A DNA stretch of 64,000 nt from Tetranychus cinnabarinus (GCA_022266195.1 WHVY01000005.1:6758001-6822000); one strand, 5' to 3'. Counted from the stretch's first letter, positions 51,315-62,609 are shown. Notes: a model not told the origin generated them from the sequence alone. Numbers and translations: made by a program.

Positions 51315-51495
51315 GAGTAAAGAAATTGTTTGGTCAACATTTGTTAATTTTTCTTTAAAGGGCGACAATTGAATTTTACTGGTTTTTTCACCATTCGAAG
51401 GAAGATATAGTTTACTTCGTCAGATATTTCTTTCCCTTCTGGAGCTGAGACTCGTTCTTTCCATTTTACGCCCGTTTGCGGTCATAACTTACATC
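51315..51495 (-). pseudogene. P450 remnant, nearly fully deleted
   Basis: Only the flanks of a P450 locus remain. The left part (51315-51420) matches 62611-62700, the region just beyond the P450 stop. CTGGAGCTGAGACTCG at about 51440 is the last few codons (RVSAPE). This is fused directly to CGCCCGTTTGCGGTCATAA, which in the other copies lies upstream of the P450 coding part. All catalytic coding sequence is gone. Confidence 0.7.
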
Positions 51496-52154
51496 TTTTA
51501 TACTTGCCTAATTTTTCGGAGTCTTACAATTTTCAGCAAAAAGCAAAGAGACGGATTCAAGGAAATATAGGAACCCATAAATCAGCATAATCAGGAAGAT
51601 GAAGATATAGACTGGTATTTATCAAACTATCAATTGTTTGTGAATTATGTTTATTAGAAGCACGCAACAATTTGTACTATTATTGTACTTTTTCCATAAG
51701 TCCGCACAATAAGGAAAATGATGGAAACAAGATGAAAGTCAGTCAATTAAATGACACTAAAGATGTAACTGGTTAAAAGGGTCATTAATTTGGACTCCAG
51801 AAAAGGCAAGGTGAAGATATTTTTGGATGACCCTGTCTTTATTTTGTTTTGTCATCGCGATTGTTTAATTATGACATGTGGAAGTGTAGATATAAGTGGG
51901 TAAAACAAGAGTGGGCTAGTTAAGGTGAATTAATGGGATCGAGATGAGGACATTTTGGACGTCATCAAAATAATATTAATGAAATAGATGCAGGTTGTCC
52001 ATTCAATCGCTTCATTGTACAACTGACCATATTTGTTTATTAGACTCCTAAGAGCGATTTGATCAACATCTTTTCTCTAGTATTAAATATTTTTACACAA
52101 TATATATATTGGTCAGTTATATCACAGCCAACAGTGTGTATCTTACCTTTAATT
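51496..52154. other. Upstream region of the neurotrophin-like gene
   Basis: No exon is seen. A TATATATA run at 52101-52108, about 50 bases before the ATG at 52155, may serve as a core promoter element, which is an inference. The rest is unique AT-rich sequence. Confidence 0.4.
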
Positions 52155-53186
52155 ATGATTAGTCAAGTTAAAATTACAACTTTAGGAATTATCTTAGTGT
52201 CCATTATCCAAATTTGGCTTCCAAATGTTGCAGGTAAACAAAACTCTAAGTTTACTCTTAAATCTAATTTCTTTTAATCAGTGATTTGTAAAGTTATTTT
52301 TTTTGCTTAATTTTCATTCGTATCGACTTCAAAGGCCATAAGATACATTTATCAGATGGGACACTTAAATTAATCATTCGTAGTTATGTAAACGATTTAC
52401 TTACAAAATATCAGCCAGATCCAAATCTGCGATCCCATCTTCATAAAATGAGGTAAGAAAATGTTCATGAAATTTTTGATAAATTTCTTAATCTTCTTTA
52501 ATCAACTATTTAACTTACAGCTCTCATGTTGTTAATCATCCTGCATTGTATCAAAAACGTTTGTATATTGGATCTGAGCCTCCAACACATGATCCAGAAA
52601 TAGTAAGATAAATCCATTCATTTGATATAATTTTATTTTGGTGATATTTTCATTATTTACTTACTAAATTTACTGTTAAATGCTTATTTTATTTGATTAT
52701 TTACAATTAGGAAGATGATCAATCGTCAATGATGGTGATGAAACGAAAAGTACCTAAAGAAGAAACTCCAACCGAACAGTTTCCATCTGAAGAAATATGT
52801 CCGACTAATAGACAATGGGAACAAATCAACAAGACTCATGATTTATACGACAATGAAGTTGAAGTTATTCAAGAAGAAGGAATGACTCAATTTATTTATA
52901 CATATCGGTGTTCATCTAATAAAGGTAATTATTACATAAACACAGTTAATATAACATCATTTGAGGCTTAATATGAATGAATTTGTTTGCTATTTTAGCC
53001 TCATCGTGTGTTGGTATTTCGCCATTGTACAATAGCGAATGTACAGAGCGTAATGGATGGGTTTACATGTTACACAAGAAGCCTGGTGATGAAGCACCTC
53101 AATGGGGTTATGTTGCCGCTCCACATCATTGTGCTTGTAAAATACAACCCAAACTGGAAGTAACTGTACCATCAAGTGAACGTTGA
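52155..53186 (+). CDS. Neurotrophin/Spaetzle-type cystine-knot ligand precursor
   Basis: Five exons (52155-52233, 52335-52452, 52521-52602, 52711-52924, 52999-53186) join in phase to 226 residues. The start gives a signal peptide (ITTLGIILVSIIQIWLPNVA). A pro-region of about 90 residues follows, with a dibasic MKRK that could be a furin-type cleavage site. The mature part has six Cys spaced as in growth-factor cystine knots: CPTNRQW, YRCSS, SCVGI, SECTER and CAC. Landmarks match nerve growth factor closely (C..W...NKT....D.EVEV, Q.....Y.C, CxGI, W.....CxC). Arthropod relatives are Spaetzle proteins, Toll ligands, which usually end CCxC with an extra Cys for dimer linkage; that Cys is absent here. 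So it is a secreted ligand of a Toll- or Trk-type pathway; the receptor cannot be told. It lies between the two F-box copies but is not part of that duplication. Confidence 0.8.
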
Positions 53187-53320
53187 AGTAAATTCGTTTA
53201 TTTAATCATTGAATCAATTGTTCCAACTCAGTCTTGCTTCGATTCATCATCATTCTCAAATATATTTGATTCAATTCATCTGAATGATGCTGAATGATCA
53301 TACATCTGAATTATACATCA

Positions 53321-54040
53321 TTATTCTGGAGCTGAGACTCGGAAATTTTGCACAATTGAAATCAAATAAAAAAACAACTCAATTAAAGCCAAAGTTGCAC
53401 CTGGACATATCCTTTTGCCTCCACTAAACGTCATGAAATTTTGTGATTTTACTACTTTTGTCCCATTTGTTTTGTTGTAATCAGAGCTGAATCGGGCAGC
53501 CAAGGAAACTAAAGAAGTTATTGAAGGCATAAATAAAAATTTATTGAAGTATTCAATATTTTCACTGACTTGCTTCGTATTGTGTATCATTTGAATCGCA
53601 ATGGGATCATTATATTCAAATCGATGTCCAAACATAAGGATTGAGACGTTATTTGCAACACTCAATCCAATGAACTCATTAAAATCAACTTTTGTACCAT
53701 AAGTCGATTTAAGAGATTCAATAAAAAAACCAACCACTTCTTTGATCTTGTCTTCGAGTGTACTTTTTCCAAGACCAACATTGCGAAGTATTGTCAGAGC
53801 AACTCGTCTCTGCAGTCTCCAAGGTTCACCAGACATATCAAGAAATGAAGGTCCAAATCCTGGAATGAAAGATGTATTCGGACGAGCCAATTCAGTCTTA
53901 AAAGCTTCTTCAATGCCTTCCCCTCATTGATCACAACCACATCGAATTGACCACATTTAAAGCTGAAAACTGATCCATAATTTTTAGCCAGTTCAGTCAG
54001 ATGAATATAAGCAAATGAGTTCAGTTTCACTTGACTGTTT
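53321..54040 (-). pseudogene. Cytochrome P450 pseudogene (CYP2-clan-like) with internal deletion
   Basis: Reading 5' to 3' on the minus strand, a first part (HLTELAKNYGSVFSFKCGQF) goes out of frame near 53927. The main frame then runs PNTSFIPGFGPSFLDMSG, the C-helix WRLQRR, and on to about LAARFSSDY. Near 53470-53440 it jumps to MTFSGGKRICPGATLALIEL, the haem-binding loop with its Cys ligand. The I-helix (AGxxT), the ExxR and the PERF regions are missing, roughly 150 residues or more, and so is the N-terminal membrane anchor. It therefore cannot be an active monooxygenase. The remaining piece after the frameshift is an open frame of 189 codons, so a short transcript could exist. Confidence 0.85.
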
Positions 54041-54764
54041 TATTGTCATTTCAACTGATTTTCAAATTATTATTAGATATCTTTTTCTTATTTCATCTGT
54101 GCACTTGCATTTGACGAGAAGCAATTGGATTAGCAAAATATTTCAAATGAAGATAATGATGAGTTCATTTATGATGCACTTCCTTTCAATTATCACTACA
54201 TCTGATATGTTTACCAGGCGTTTTTTTCATTTCACGCCTGTTTGCGGTCATAAATCAAGAGCTAAAGGTCATAGAGAATTGCTAATTGTTATGATATCAT
54301 AAAAAAATACCAAAACCATTGATTGTTCAATAGGCATCAATTATTTATACATGATTCTCTCAGGAATCTGAGTTAATAGAAAGCTGAATTATTTTTGGCT
54401 GCAGTCAAATCATGGTCATCATTTGATCGTAGAATTTCTTTGTCACCATTTTGTCTTAATGCAGAAAAAAGCATTTTTCTTAAATTATAATATATTTTTT
54501 AAAATGATAAACTTTCATATAAAATCAAAATTACAGATTGAAATGAAAATTATTCAGAATCTGACGAGAAGATGAATCCTTGAAGTTACCCCAATCTACT
54601 GCTGACATCTATGTGAACTACAGAGGAAAACAATCTTGAATGAATCTAACGCTTTTAATCAAGCAAATCTAGTGATTTACCATTGAATCTTTTACCATTT
54701 TAACATCTATAATCACCAGAATCAAGTGAAAATTTTAGTTAACATTACATTATTTTATTGAACA

Positions 54765-57700
54765 ATGTTGATCAATGAACTTCCCGATGATTGTTTGCTC
54801 GCCATTTTTGGTTATATAAATAGCCTGTATGATTTAATAAACTGCTATAAAGGTAATTACCAAACCTGTTTCTTTTGTATATTATAAATCGTCCTCTTCC
54901 ATTTGAAATGGTATGTCTCTAGAAATTGACTCTCGTCAAATTGAAAATATGTCTCAATTATATCTATTATATTAACAAGTTTGAACGTACGGTTAGTGGT
55001 TCCTGAGACGATTGGGGATTTTCGTATCCTCATTATATCTAACAAGTATTGCAAGTCTGAGCATAGACAAAAAAGCAAAACCTATCAGAAGCCGATCTAA
55101 CAGTATCATGGCCGATTTGCGAGAAACCATCAAAATTTGTTTAAATTTTTAGGGGCAATTGTGACCGAACACGGCATCCTAAGCAACAGTTTCCAATGCG
55201 TCTTTCAAAAATTAAATCTATTTTCAATTTGACGAAAGTCTATTTTCTAGACACAAACCTGTTTGCGATGGTCGTAATTTTTAAATCACCTAATTGACGA
55301 TTTGCTGAAGTGACCAGAAAAAGTCTCGCTTAAGTCAATTAGCTATACCGACTTCTGACTCGAATCTCTGAGTTTATTATAAAAGTTGTATCTGAATCAA
55401 AGAGTAATAGTTGTTTTACTCTTTGGTGTGAATGAAACATTTATCTTGTGATCATTACTCAATCATCTGACTGTTTTGGCGCAGTTTTTGAATATTTGAC
55501 AGATATTAAGTCATGTTATGTTGGTTCTGAAGGCAATTATTAATAAATAATTAGAAAAATAATTTATTGATTCAATTTTTATTGCAGTGTGCAACAAATG
55601 GAGCTATTTAATTGCTGAGAGAACTAAAAAAGTTAAATATTTGATGGGTAAGATTCAAGTTTCTATTAATGCTTATTCTCATTGTGATCAATTTTCAATC
55701 AAATAAATTCATATTTACAGAGGAACCAGATTATTCATCTGGCTCTGTTTATTATCAAGGATATGGTCGAATTGATGCAACCTGTCTAAGTGAATTATTC
55801 ACAAATTTAATGGTTGGTTGATATTATTAATATAAGGATGAGAATCAAATTTGCCTCTTTTCCGATTATTTTGAAACTACTACATGAAAAGATAGATGAA
55901 AGCATTTCAATAATTCAATCAATTCGGGTTCATTGATCAAAAGATATCGAAAATCAAGAAAAAAATACTTAAAAGTCAGAAAAATTTTCCCAATCGTTAA
56001 AAAATTTAATGTATGATGCAAAATCGAATAAGTGGTTCGGTCTCGAAATGGCTTTAAAGTTTTTTCGATTGTTTGTCAATATCTCCTGATGTCTATAAGT
56101 CTGATCTAAAAATCTTTTTGGACAATATTGTAGACCCGAGTGTCCTCTATCAACACACAAATTTTCATAAAAATCGGCGAGGAGACAAATGCTCTAAAGA
56201 ATCCGCTCTCATCATTTTCATTTTGGATTTTTCATTCAATATTAATTTTCTTATTTATCTTTTCCTCTTAGATTGTTGAATTGAACATTAGATGGGACAC
56301 GTACTTAGGATCTGAAGAATTCGTTGCATTTGTACGAAATCAAGCATATTTGAAAGGATTAATCTATTCCATTGATGAACCAATAGAAAAATATTGTGAT
56401 CAACTCGAAATGCTATCCTTTAATTATATCTGGCCAGACTTTCGACTAAATGGCTCCAGTATAAAACAATTGCACACTTGGAATTATCAGGATTTCAAGA
56501 GATATACTCATTATTTCCCAAATCTTGAAAGACTAAATATTATAGTAACTGGTAAGCATGAAAATATTTCGCCAAAAATTTTTGCTTATGGAGATTTCTT
56601 GTTTATCCACAGACAGTTACTATGACGGTCCAGCATTGAAAAAGCTCAAAATACTTGAAATGTGCTTCTACTCTAATCGTCCAGACAATTGTTATGGGTT
56701 CCAGTTCATGGATTCATGTCCAAATTTACAAAGTGCACATATGACCGTCAATACTAATGGCTTGTTTGTTGATGAAAAATTAAAACACAAATGTTTACAA
56801 GATTTAGTTATACGTTTTGTAAGTATTCATTAATCTTCGATAATATTATTTACGTTTTGGTGATCTGTCAAAATTTCTCCGCACTCAATGGGTCTATATT
56901 TTTTCGTGAATCGCAAACTAAAGGTCTTTGTCTGAATGCCGCCCCAAAGATCTACAAATTTTTAGAACTCAACTCCGAAATTCAGGAAAAGCTAATGAAA
57001 TAGACAAGAAAAAGGGAAGAAAAAACCTAAAAGACAGAAAAGATTGAATTTTTCATTATTTTGTACCTTTCATTAAATAATGACTGTAGCCTGACCATTT
57101 TTTTGTGCTTCCATAAGCTTCTTAAGACTATCTAATGAATAAGATTTAGTATTTTCAACAATAACTTTGCTGGTTTTGACAATTTACCGAGTTGACACTA
57201 AGTGGCCTTTTTTACCGATGAAAATTTAATTTTTCAAGTCTTTCATCTTTGAGGTCACTTTTTCAGGTGCAAAATTCAATCGAAAGGAATGAAACTGACT
57301 CACGTTATTTCAAATATCATTCTTTTTTATTTGCACCCAAAAACAATGTTCAATTCAAATTAATTCGTTAATTTAAAGGATTTAAAGTTAGTGCCATTTT
57401 TATTGCGCACACATTTTATGCCTTGAAATTTACTACTAAAAATTTACACAGCTCACTCTAAGCGTTTAATAAATAGGATTGAAATCAAATTTATGGGCTA
57501 GTTTGGCCTAATATTAATTAATAATTCTCAATAATAAACTAACTAAAAACTAAATTTGATAAAATAAACTTAATAATTACATAAATATCATTGTTTAAAG
57601 TTAGTCTCATTTTTTATTGATCACACCTTATTATTCATTCATAGCAATGTAATCACAGTTGTTCACCACTCTTTAAACCCGAATCTCGCCTTTCATTTGC

Positions 57701-58321
57701 AATTGTTACAAGTTTTTAAAACATGTAAACAAACTGCTCAAAAGTGTCTCTGAGTTATCTAGTTAAGTATTCAATTTGAAAACATTTTCGGAATATCCAA
57801 ATTTACTCAATCCATTTTAGATAAAAATGAACAAGACTAGGTTATGTTAATACGGAAGGACCATCTTTTCAAAATTTAACCGCATAAACTAATTGATTGT
57901 ACATGTATATTGACAGTTAGATTTTGACTCAACCAACTGGAATAATTTGCGAAGATTGTTGAGGAAATATCCGAATCTCAAACATCTTGCGTTGAGGACG
58001 AACCGGGACATGAAAGATGAACATATCGAGGAATTGGTTCACATTTTACCCAAACTGGTTCTACTTGATGTTTCTGGATGTGATGGAGTCACTCAAAGTG
58101 CTGCTGATTATGTAAAAGATCATTGTGAACGGAATGGAAGATCAACTAAATTTTACTTCAATGGGAATCAAAATGCAATCGAATCAGATTGGCCTCACTT
58201 ATCGTCTAAAAAAGAAAAAATTAGTCGTGGCTATGATTTCATGAAACATTGCTTCCTTAAAAAATATCAGGAACTTCCATGTTTCTTGATTCCTGATGAT
58301 TATTGGAACCCACATACTTAA
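54765..58321 (+). CDS. F-box protein with LRR-like repeats, copy 2
   Basis: Exons 54765-54852, 55588-55647, 55721-55812, 56272-56551, 56613-56818 and 57917-58321 give 376 residues. The architecture is the same as copy 1: an F-box in residues 3-45, then LRR-like units to the end. Differences from copy 1 are two extra codons early in exon 4 (NIRWDTYLG for NNSYYVG), five extra C-terminal residues (WNPHT), and clustered replacements in exons 3-5, the part expected to contact the target. All donors except GTTGGT (intron 3) are good, including GTAAGC at intron 4. This is the better candidate for a functional gene of the pair. The substrate is unknown. Confidence 0.87.
56970..57715. other. Extra ~740-bp segment in intron 5 of F-box copy 2
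   Basis: The flanking intron sequence matches copy 1 on both sides (CTACAAATTTTT on the left, AAACATGTAAACAAACTGCT on the right), but this AT-rich segment has no counterpart there. No clear terminal inverted repeats or transposase frame were seen. It is either an insertion in copy 2 or a deletion in copy 1. Confidence 0.6.
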
Positions 58322-58822
58322 TTTATTTTTTAGCGAATGTGATTTATTGTCTAATCTAAAGAGATCTCTCTGTGACCAAAACTTCAGATCTTATGTTTGA
58401 ATCAATTTTTCATGGGAAATGGTGCAATTTTTTACAATCAGCACAAGAATAAATGTATAGAATCTTCTTTAACAAATCAAGTTTCACATTAAAAATTATG
58501 AGTCATATAATATGTATCACTGATGACGAGTCAAGCCATTTGTGAGCATGAAATTATGAAAAGGTTCTGTTTAATCCATAGTCTGAGGATGTTGAGATTA
58601 TCAGTTTGTTTTGACCTCGATGACATCTGACAAACATTCGTAGTCACTTATCGGTTCTTATGCATGATTTCCCACTTGAAATACTGTAAAATATAATAAT
58701 TGGTAAAAGAATGGTGATTTTAAGCGCTAATGGTTATTGTGTATAGATTGATAACAGATTAGTAATGATTGCGATTTCATTGAAATTACTTCGGTAAAAT
58801 TTGAAGTCACTGGAAGATTCTG

Positions 58823-59073
58823 ACAAGGGAAGGTTCTCAGATCGCAAAGTCAGATTTTTTTCAAACTTGGTATTATAAATTCATAGCTTATTACTGAAAT
58901 AATAAGCATACCCGAGCATTTGATTTGCAACTCAATAGTTTTTCAAAAATCAAAATCAAATTTATGTTATGGTCATGTTTTATCATATGTTCCTACTGTA
59001 CAAAAAAATTTATGTTTCAATCATTTTGTATTGACCAATATTCATATGCATTATAATGCTGATGAATAATAAG
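58823..59073. mobile_element. Fold-back element, truncated copy
   Basis: It starts ACAAGGGAAGG and matches the complete element at 62230-62609, read in the reverse orientation. It keeps one arm (about 150 bases) and the loop but stops after GATGAATAATAAG, so the second arm is missing. No coding frame. Confidence 0.8.
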
Positions 59074-59137
59074 AATAACAACTTCATTTGACTATTACAT
59101 CTTTTATCCAAACATTGCAGATCGCATATGTAACGAA

Positions 59138-59435
59138 AACATTTCAATATTTTATACCCAAAAAAGGAGAGCATAATATATTTGACTCATTAAGAAATAT
59201 ATTAATACTAATATATTAATAATACGATAAAATCAATGAATATGTGATAAAATTTACGCCTTAATTTTCCAGCATTTATTATTCGATTCCAAAGCTTTAA
59301 ATATTATAGATTAGACCTTTGATAGATTAAAAGTGAAAGAATCATATCAACGTGTATCGACTTCAATTGTGTAAATTCTCGGAATCTAAATTATTGACAG
59401 TTTTCTCGGAATACTTCAGCTATACCAACTCGGTT
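59138..59435 (+). repeat. Promoter-like block without a gene (A1-B1)
   Basis: Block A1 (59138-59302) matches 60858-61000, the sequence just upstream of the secreted-protein gene, and B1 (about 59325-59435) matches 60700-60808. In A1 the TATAAAA of the functional block reads GATAAAA. No protein-coding sequence follows A1, so it looks like the leftover front end of a lost tandem copy. Confidence 0.65.
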
Positions 59436-60202
59436 GGTGAAACCCGAAGAGTAAAGAAAGGAGATAATTCGGTAAAACTATCAGTCCAACTGAGTTGGAA
59501 AGAGTTCTTGACAACATGAAGAAACACGCTGAATCTTGTTTAGCGCAAAAGTGGTTCTCATTTTGAGCATATACTTAAATAATCTCCTGACTTCAGACTC
59601 CATTTTGATCTTATGTCTGTATGATTATTAATTTTTGATTTAGAGTTAATTCAAACTGCTCAAATAAATACTAACAACCCTGTATTTAGGTAACGATAAA
59701 CTTTTCATGCCAATAAATTCTGAATTTATTCTTTTCAGTGCTTGTATTCATAATTGTCTGAGCGAAGCGAAGACATATGAGGTGAATTCGCGTTTTTTTG
59801 TGGAACGATAACGCGAGAATAATAATCACGATTTTGATGAAATCTTCAGAATAGGTTCCTATAGGGGTCGAATTTTACTGTATAGTTTTTGGTAAAGATT
59901 GGCCCAGCCCCAAATTTGAAAATATTTTATATCAATAGAGGGTGACTATAGACTATAGAACACAATTGTTACATTTATGCACAAATTAACACAAATGGCC
60001 AAAAACGGGTAAAAATTAATTTCTTTCAAATTTAGATTCTGTTGGTTTGTAGGGACATAAAAACTGAGTCCATTTTTGCGATTTAAATAGCCCTTTGATC
60101 CACAGTTTTTGAGAAAATTGAGTTCAAAGGTGAAACTCGGATAGCTTTTTGTACAATTATGAAGCAAATTTTTTGATGAAAATCATTTTACTGATGTAAC
60201 TT

Positions 60203-60311
60203 TTGATGGTCACCCAGAAAATGCAATTATTTTGAGAGATAAGATTTTCTATTTCTGTACAAAAGGTAACTTAGATTGTCAAAATAAGTGCATTTTCTGG
60301 TTGACCATCAA
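60203..60311. repeat. Short inverted repeat (hairpin) with 32-base arms
   Basis: The arms 60203-60234 and 60280-60311 are reverse complements with only about three mismatches (TTGATGGTC...CCAGAAAATGC and its inverse), separated by 45 bases. It could be a tiny non-autonomous element or form a hairpin RNA. No TSD is evident. Confidence 0.75.
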
Positions 60312-60923
60312 GATCTAGATCTAGTTTAATGGTAAATTTTTTAACCAATAGATCTGCCCAACATAATATTAACGACAACTATGTTGCTGATGAGTAACTG
60401 ATGACCCAAGTTAGAGTCGAAAAAATGAAAAATTGAAAAATTGAAGGTTAAATGAGATTATTGGTAAATATGCTTCTAAGAGTTGATCTGTTGTAGTCAG
60501 TAAGATCTGATTATAACCAATAGTTACACAACAAATTACATTCATTTTGTCAAACAACTTCATTTGACTATTCATCTTGGAAATGATGTACATTCATCTT
60601 TAATAATTAAAGCAAATCTTGACCCTGCCAATGAGTCAACTTCCATTGGACCGTGAAAGTCACAATGTAATGACTCACCAACATTAATACTTTTTTCTTT
60701 AGATTGGAAAGAATCAGCTAGCAACGTGTATCAACTTCAATTGTGTAGATTCCCGGAATCTTAGTTATTGTCAGTTTTCTCGGAATACTTCAGCTATACC
60801 AACTCGGTCAATTTGTTGCAGTCAGTGAGGTCTGATTACAATCAAGAATAGTTATCTAAACATTTCAATATTTTATACCCAAAAAAGGAGAAAATAATAT
60901 ATTTGATTCAGTAACAAACAGCC

Positions 60924-60930
60924 TATAAAA
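60924..60930 (+). promoter_or_regulatory. Candidate TATA box of the secreted-protein gene
   Basis: TATAAAA 109 bases upstream of the ATG at 61039, inside the duplicated block A2. The ghost copy A1 has a single-base change at the first T. The assignment rests on position and sequence only. Confidence 0.45.
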
Positions 60931-61038
60931 TCAATGAACATGTGATAAAATTTACGCCTTAATTTTCCATTATTTATAAGTCGATTCCAAAGCTTTAAAT
61001 GTTTCAAACAAAGTGACAAAGCTTGCTAGTTCTTGTAA

Positions 61039-61998
61039 ATGATTAAAATGTTCTTGTTTCTGTCCATTTTTATCTTAATTGGTTTTCAAGTTGAAGCTAA
61101 AAATTCATGTAATGATGAGTGTTTAACTAAAACATATTGTATATCAAATGATGGTTCTGGTGTTTGCTCAAACAATAATCTGGTTACAGCTCAATTCAAA
61201 GTGATTCCTGTCTTTGGTGAATATGATTATCTTCAATTAACCCTGAATGGATATAATGTAGCCTCAAATGATGAAAAAACAATCAAAGTGAGCATTGGAA
61301 AATCAGACAATCCTCTAAATTTTTATACTTGTTATAAATCGTCTCTTGGGTTAACTTATGCAAGGTATGATCAAGGAAGCTCCAGTTCAATAACTGGATC
61401 ATCGTATTACATGGATGGTGTTTTAAATTGTACCTGGATTTTCAATATTGATAATTCTATCTGGCCCCAGGATGTAGATCTATTCAAAGACAGTTCCCAA
61501 TCAATAACACTCTATCACGAATCAATGGGAGTATCAGTCGCTCGAGATACAAGTCAACTTCCAATTTATCACGCTCAATACCTTAAGTGCTGCAATAAGG
61601 TTCATGGTAATGATGCGTTTCTTATCACTTTTGACCAAACGGAAAATCAAATTCGTTATCAGCTTTATTATTGGAAAGACAATGCTGATAAGTTGACTGT
61701 AACGCTAAAGAGAAAAGATGGAATCAATTTGCAATTTGTATCTTTTCGTGCCGAAAATATAATAGGCGGCTACATAGGCAATGAAACTGAACAATTTTCT
61801 ATCGACAAACAACTTATAGAACCAGAGGTGCTCAATTCCGAAATATGCTCATGGGCTACGCCTTTTGTGTTAGGTGATTCAAGAATCAATATCGATGCAT
61901 CTAAAAGTGTCTTTGACTTGGAAGTAGCAATTGACAATGCCACAGTTTACAATGAACAAGATGTTACCTTGAAAAATTCAACACATTGGCCAAATTGA
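61039..61998 (+). CDS. Secreted protein, possible DOMON-like domain
   Basis: This intronless frame of 319 residues starts with a clear signal peptide (MIKMFLFLSIFILIGFQVEA). The mature N-terminus has closely spaced Cys (SCNDECLTKTYC, then GVC). A region at about residues 55-140 runs LNGYN..., FYTCYKSS..., YARYDQG..., YMDGVLNCTWIF. That order (Cys-containing strand, Tyr-x-x-Gly, then DGxxxCxxxF) recalls the DOMON domain of ferric-reductase-like and reeler proteins, which binds haem or sugar. The match is by eye and uncertain. The second half (CCNKVHGNDAF..., ICSW) may be a second, divergent domain. There is no C-terminal membrane helix, so it should be secreted. It is the only long intronless gene here, and upstream blocks show that its promoter has been duplicated. 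An alternative ATG lies three codons on. Confidence 0.72.
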   Translation: MIKMFLFLSIFILIGFQVEAKNSCNDECLTKTYCISNDGSGVCSNNNLVTAQFKVIPVFGEYDYLQLTLNGYNVASNDEKTIKVSIGKSDNPLNFYTCYKSSLGLTYARYDQGSSSSITGSSYYMDGVLNCTWIFNIDNSIWPQDVDLFKDSSQSITLYHESMGVSVARDTSQLPIYHAQYLKCCNKVHGNDAFLITFDQTENQIRYQLYYWKDNADKLTVTLKRKDGINLQFVSFRAENIIGGYIGNETEQFSIDKQLIEPEVLNSEICSWATPFVLGDSRINIDASKSVFDLEVAIDNATVYNEQDVTLKNSTHWPN

Positions 61999-62229
61999 GC
62001 TTCATTTTGATTTCTTTTGCAGTTTTGTTTCAAATTTCATTGACTTGATCATAAACTGACTTCTATCAAAAGATTTTTCGCCCAAAAGCAAAAAATAAAT
62101 GGAAAAATCGAAATTCCACCAAATGAAGCGCAATGTTAGATCGTTTGTCGCGTCATAAATTATTTTAATAAAAACGATTGATAAGTAGTAACAGTATTAA
62201 TCATTATAGTTCTTGTTCATATTTAACTA

Positions 62230-62609
62230 ACAAGGGAAGGTTTGATCGCAAAGTCAGATTTTTTTCAAACTTGGTAAATTCATAGCTTATTACTGAAATA
62301 ATAAGCATACCCGAGCATTTGATTCGCAACTCAATAGTTTTTTTCAAAAATCAAAATCAAACTTATTATTCATCAGCATTATAATACATATGAATATTGG
62401 TCAATACAAAATGATTGAAACATAAATTTTTTGTACAGTAGGAACATATGATAAAACATGACCATAACATGCATTTGAATTTGATTTTTGAAAAAACTAT
62501 TGAGTTGCGAATCAAATGCTCGGGTATGCTTATTATTTCAGTAATAAGCTATGAATTTATAATACCAAGTTTGAAAAAAATCTAACTTTGCGATCAAACC
62601 TTCCCTTGT
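62230..62609. mobile_element. Fold-back element, complete copy
   Basis: A 380-base near-perfect palindrome: the left arm from ACAAGGGAAGG at 62230 through TCAAAATCAAA, a loop of about 110 bases, then the right arm ending CCTTCCCTTGT at 62609. The arms are about 130-145 bases. There is no transposase frame and no clear target duplication. It resembles a MITE or fold-back element mobilised in trans. The same element, one arm short and inverted, is at 58823-59073. Confidence 0.85.

Larger units (their letters stand above)
54540..58794 (+). repeat. Segmental duplication, copy 2 (F-box unit)
   Basis: This is the direct counterpart of 47765-51302. It is longer mainly because intron 5 carries about 740 extra bases (about 56970-57715) absent from copy 1. 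Its right edge falls a few tens of bases before a fold-back element (58823), and copy 1's right edge falls before a P450 remnant. Confidence 0.9.
59074..61038. other. Repeat-rich spacer before the secreted-protein gene
   Basis: No gene is supported. It contains two related blocks, A (59138-59302 and 60858-61000) and B (about 59325-59435 and 60700-60808). The A2 block holds TATAAAA at 60924-60930, a likely core promoter for the gene at 61039. A small hairpin repeat lies at 60203-60311. The part at about 59750-60180 has a short palindrome-like GTCTGAGCGAAGCGAAGAC and different texture, possibly from an unrecognised mobile element. Confidence 0.5.

Noticed and set aside
53321..53890. A short functional P450
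   Set aside because: The frame contains the haem loop but lacks the anchor, I-helix, ExxR and PERF regions, and the upstream part is out of frame.
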